From Pseudomonas protegens (GTDB lineage: Bacteria; Pseudomonadota; Gammaproteobacteria; Pseudomonadales; Pseudomonadaceae), in the NCBI RefSeq assembly GCF_003363755.1, contig NZ_CP031396.1, forward strand, positions 4,496,501-4,560,500: DNA of 64,000 bases, read 5' to 3'. The translations under genes were made by a program, and so were the position numbers. The notes beneath the pieces are model-generated. The model searched no databases. It was not told the DNA's origin and saw nothing but the letters and a program-made list of their open reading frames with translations. Positions 61,329 through 64,000 of the stretch are shown here, in pieces (within the stretch, counting starts at the first letter, position 1; every line of letters starts with the position of its first letter).

Positions 61329-62222
61329 ATGGGCACTGAAACACTGGCGATCAGCAGCGGACGGATGTTTCGTTATGCCTTCGGTTCGCTGTTGCTGTTG
61401 GCGGGCACTGCGCTGCTGGTGGCTCAAGGGCTGAGCTGGCTGGATCTGGAGCCAAGGTTGTTGCGCGCCTTGCAGGGTGGCTCGATCTGCGCGTTGGGCA
61501 CGGCGCTGGGGGCGGTCCCGGTGCTGGTGATCCGCAGAATGCCGATGGCCGTGAGCGATACGTTGCTGGGTTTTGGCGCTGGGGTGATGCTGGCGGCGAC
61601 GGCGTTTTCGCTGATCGTTCCCGGTATTGCCGCTGCTCAAGACTTGGGCTTGTCTGCCTGGGGCTCCAGTGGCCTGGTTTGCGCCGGCATCATGCTGGGG
61701 GCTTTTGGCTTGTTCCTGGTGGATCGCCAGGTGTCGGGAGCCAGCCCTGAAGTGCTGGTAGGTACGGCGGAGCATCCGGTGATTGCTCCACGCATCTGGC
61801 TGTTTGTCTTTGCCATCATTGCCCACAACATTCCGGAAGGCATGGCGGTGGGGGTGTCGGCAGGGGGCGGCATGGCGGATGCGGACAGCTTGGCCATGGG
61901 GATTGCCCTGCAGGATGTACCGGAGGGGCTGGTGATCGCTCTGGTGCTGGCGGGGGCGGGGATGTCGCGGGTCAGGGCATTTCTGATTGGCGCCGCTTCA
62001 GGCTTGGTAGAGCCGGTCTTTGCCTTGCTCTGTGCCTGGTTGGTGAGTCTGGCGCAGGTGCTGCTGCCGCTGGGGTTGGCCTTGGCGGCGGGAGCCATGT
62101 TGCTGGTGGTGACTCACGAAGTGATTCCCGAGTCCCGCCGCAATGGTCACGAAAAGCTCGCCAGCCTCGGATTGTGCATCGGCTTTTGCCTGATGATGGT
62201 GATGGACACGGCGCTTGCCTGA
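61329..62222 (+). CDS. ZIP-family metal transporter
   Basis: The 297-residue inner-membrane protein has eight predicted helices and the paired metal-binding helices AHNIPEGMAVGVS and LQDVPEGLVIALV. ZIP proteins import divalent metals. Its place after Mn-SOD in a Fur-controlled operon suggests manganese uptake, but zinc or iron cannot be excluded. It equals PA4467. Confidence 0.9.
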   Translation: MGTETLAISSGRMFRYAFGSLLLLAGTALLVAQGLSWLDLEPRLLRALQGGSICALGTALGAVPVLVIRRMPMAVSDTLLGFGAGVMLAATAFSLIVPGIAAAQDLGLSAWGSSGLVCAGIMLGAFGLFLVDRQVSGASPEVLVGTAEHPVIAPRIWLFVFAIIAHNIPEGMAVGVSAGGGMADADSLAMGIALQDVPEGLVIALVLAGAGMSRVRAFLIGAASGLVEPVFALLCAWLVSLAQVLLPLGLALAAGAMLLVVTHEVIPESRRNGHEKLASLGLCIGFCLMMVMDTALA

Positions 62223-62251
62223 GGGCCGTTTGGCGAGTGGCCCGCAGGGGC

Positions 62252-62524
62252 TTACTCGCCCTCGTCGAAGTAGTTGTTGATTAATGCCACCAGCGCATTC
62301 AGCGCTTCCTGTTCCTGCTCGCCTTCGGTCTTCAGATGGATCTTGGTGCCCTTGCCTGCGGCGAGCATCATCATGGCCATGATGCTTTTGCCGTCCACCA
62401 TTGACTCCGGGCTCCTGCCGGCGCGGATCTGGCAGGGGAACTGTCCCGCTACACCGACGAATTTGGCTGAAGCGCGGGCGTGCAAACCCAGTTTGTTGAT
62501 GATCTCGATTTCCAGAGCTGGCAT
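62252..62524 (-). CDS. ptsO: Nitrogen-PTS phosphocarrier NPr (HPr family)
   Basis: The 90-residue protein has the phosphorylation site H15 in GLHARASAKF and the HPr-type MVDGKSIMAMMML. It passes phosphate from PtsP to PtsN in the regulatory nitrogen PTS. It ends the ptsN-rapZ-ptsO cluster downstream of rpoN and hpf. Confidence 0.95.
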   Translation of the reverse strand: MPALEIEIINKLGLHARASAKFVGVAGQFPCQIRAGRSPESMVDGKSIMAMMMLAAGKGTKIHLKTEGEQEQEALNALVALINNYFDEGE

Positions 62525-62540
62525 CGCGGGGTAGATCCTT

Positions 62541-63398
62541 TCAGCTAAGGTCGCGGTGGCGAACCTGGACGTTCTTCAGGGTTTTTTGCAACACCTTGCC
62601 CAGGCGCTCGGTCAGGTACACGGAGCGGTGATGTCCGCCGGTGCAGCCAATGGCAATGGTCACGTAGGCGCGGTTGCTGGCAGCGAAGCGTGGCAGCCAC
62701 TTGAGCAGATAGCTTTCGATGTCCTGGAACATTTCTTCGACATCGGGCTGTGCGGCCAGGTATTCGGCCACGGGAGCGTCCAGACCGGATTGGGCGCGCA
62801 GTTCGGGCTTCCAGTACGGATTGGGCAGGCAGCGCACGTCGAACACCAGGTCGGCGTCCACCGGCATGCCGCGCTTGAAACCGAAAGACTCCACCAGGAA
62901 CGCGGTCCCGGGTTCGGGTTGGTTCAGCAGGCGCAGCTTGATGGTGTCCCGCAATTGGTAGAGGTTCAGATTGGTGGTGTTGACCTTGAGGTCGGCCAGA
63001 TCGACGATCGGCCCCAGCAGTTGAGTCTCATCGTGGATGGCTTCAGCAAGCGAGCGATTGGCACTGCTCAGCGGGTGGCGCCGCCGGGTTTCCGAGAAGC
63101 GCTTGAGCAGGGTTTCCTCATCGGCGTCCAGATAGAGCACGTCGCACTGGATATGCCGGCTGCGCACTTCTTCCAGCAACTCGGGGAAGCGCGACAGATG
63201 GCTGGGCAGGTTTCGGGCGTCGATGGAAACCGCTACCAGAGGTTGTGCCAGTTCCGTGTGAATCAACGCGCGCTCGGCCAGCTCGGGCAGCAAGCCGGCG
63301 GGAAGGTTGTCGATGCAGTAGTAGCCGTGGTCCTCAAGAACATCGAGGGCGGTGCTTTTACCTGAGCCGGAGCGGCCGCTGACAATGATCAAGCGCAT
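62541..63398 (-). CDS. rapZ: RNase adapter / nucleotide-binding protein RapZ
   Basis: The 285-residue protein has a Walker A motif GRSGSGKS at residues 8-15 and the C-terminal GCTGGHHRSVYLTERL RNA-binding region. In E. coli it guides RNase E to the sRNA GlmZ. Pseudomonads lack GlmZ, so the target here is open. It starts two bases after the ptsN stop codon. Confidence 0.95.
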   Translation of the reverse strand: MRLIIVSGRSGSGKSTALDVLEDHGYYCIDNLPAGLLPELAERALIHTELAQPLVAVSIDARNLPSHLSRFPELLEEVRSRHIQCDVLYLDADEETLLKRFSETRRRHPLSSANRSLAEAIHDETQLLGPIVDLADLKVNTTNLNLYQLRDTIKLRLLNQPEPGTAFLVESFGFKRGMPVDADLVFDVRCLPNPYWKPELRAQSGLDAPVAEYLAAQPDVEEMFQDIESYLLKWLPRFAASNRAYVTIAIGCTGGHHRSVYLTERLGKVLQKTLKNVQVRHRDLS

Positions 63399-63400
63399 GG

Positions 63401-63865
63401 TTACTGACCGTTTTGCTCGTCCAGGACAACCTGATACAAGGCTTCATTGCTGGTGGCACTGCGCAGCCGGTCACGGACTTCCTTGCGATCGAGCATGCTG
63501 GCGATCTGCCGGAGCAGTTCCAGGTGTGCGTCGGTGGCGGCTTCCGGAACCAGGAGGACGAACAGCAGATCCACGGGGGCACCGTCGATGGCGTCGAAAT
63601 CGATCGGAGCGTCCAGGTGCATCAATGCACTGATAGGCGACTCACAGCCTTTGAGGCGGCAGTGGGGAATGGCGATGCCGTTGCCAAAACCGGTGGAACC
63701 GAGTTTTTCACGGGCGATCAGGCTCTCGAAGACATCCTGCATCTCCAGATCAGGCACTTCGCGGCTGATCAGGTTGGCAATTTGTTCGAGGGCGCGTTTT
63801 TTACTGCCGCCCGGCACGTTCACCAGGGAACGGCCGGGGGTCAGGATGCTTTCAAGTCGGATCAT
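63401..63865 (-). CDS. ptsN: Nitrogen-PTS EIIA protein
   Basis: The 154-residue protein has the phosphorylated histidine H68 in IAIPHCRLKG. It regulates potassium transport, carbon and nitrogen balance rather than sugar import. The order hpf-ptsN-rapZ-ptsO is conserved beside rpoN. Confidence 0.96.
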   Translation of the reverse strand: MIRLESILTPGRSLVNVPGGSKKRALEQIANLISREVPDLEMQDVFESLIAREKLGSTGFGNGIAIPHCRLKGCESPISALMHLDAPIDFDAIDGAPVDLLFVLLVPEAATDAHLELLRQIASMLDRKEVRDRLRSATSNEALYQVVLDEQNGQ

Positions 63866-63877
63866 GGGAGGGGAGTG

Positions 63878-64000
63878 TTAGCGACCCGTGCCTTGGAGAA
63901 GGTGGAGTTGCTTTTCCTTATGCTTTTTCAGTTGGCGGTCAAGCTTGTCCGTGAGCAGGTCGATTGCGGCATACATATCGTCATGTTCTGCATTGGCGAC
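63878..64000 (-). CDS. hpf: Ribosome hibernation promoting factor, C-terminal end (partial)
   Basis: The last 40 residues are visible (DDMYAAIDLLTDKLDRQLKK, then KHKEKQ and the C-terminal LLQGTGR). They match the short HPF/RaiA family that inactivates 70S ribosomes in stationary phase. The TAA is at 63880-63878, 12 bases before the ptsN ATG. The N-terminus lies outside the window. Confidence 0.9.
   Translation of the reverse strand, partial: VANAEHDDMYAAIDLLTDKLDRQLKKHKEKQLHLLQGTGR

Overview
This 64 kb window is chromosomal DNA of a Pseudomonas species, most likely of the P. fluorescens/protegens/chlororaphis group. The evidence is the high GC content, the protein sequences, the REP-type palindromes in intergenic gaps, and a gene order that largely follows the P. 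aeruginosa blocks known as PA4462-PA4519, with fru, phoD, opuC and prfC modules placed beside them. No rRNA, tRNA, CRISPR array, prophage or insertion sequence was seen.

Layout. Bases 1-4.6 kb hold the end of the fructose PTS operon (fruK-fruA), a repeat cluster, a small DUF6124-type gene behind a long structured leader, and a Tat-exported PhoD-like phosphatase. 4.7-11.6 kb is the iron-uptake cluster piuB-piuA / piuC-Sel1 gene with Fur-like boxes. speC (ornithine decarboxylase) follows at 11.6-12.8 kb, with a leader that looks able to attenuate. 13.4-16.9 kb is an osmoprotectant ABC transporter (opuC), then prfC. 19.5-31.6 kb is a large dipeptide uptake locus on the minus strand: psdR-type regulator, three DppA-type binding proteins, the porin OpdP and DppBCDF, plus a decayed fourth dppA copy.

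31.8-34.6 kb holds a SIMPL-domain protein and the redox two-component pair RoxS/RoxR. A SbmA/YddA-type ABC exporter follows. Next comes a two-gene operon under a consensus LexA box, encoding a Zn-phospholipase/S1-P1-like protein and a 63-residue partner. An AEC carrier, a carboxymuconolactone decarboxylase-like protein, a Ca2+/Na+ antiporter and an RlpA-like lipoprotein lead to gatCAB and, divergently, mreBCD-maf-rng-yhdP-nitrilase-tldD. yjgA (minus) and pmbA follow. 58.4-62.2 kb is the Fur-controlled fagA-fumC-orfX-sodA-ZIP operon, which supplies iron-independent replacements under iron limitation. The right edge carries the nitrogen PTS genes npr, rapZ and ptsN and the end of hpf, which in pseudomonads lie next to rpoN.

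Most of the window is conserved core genome. The points most worth follow-up are the LexA-controlled Zn-hydrolase operon, the structured leaders of the DUF6124 gene and of speC, an apparent AUU start codon for mreC, and the dppA pseudogene.
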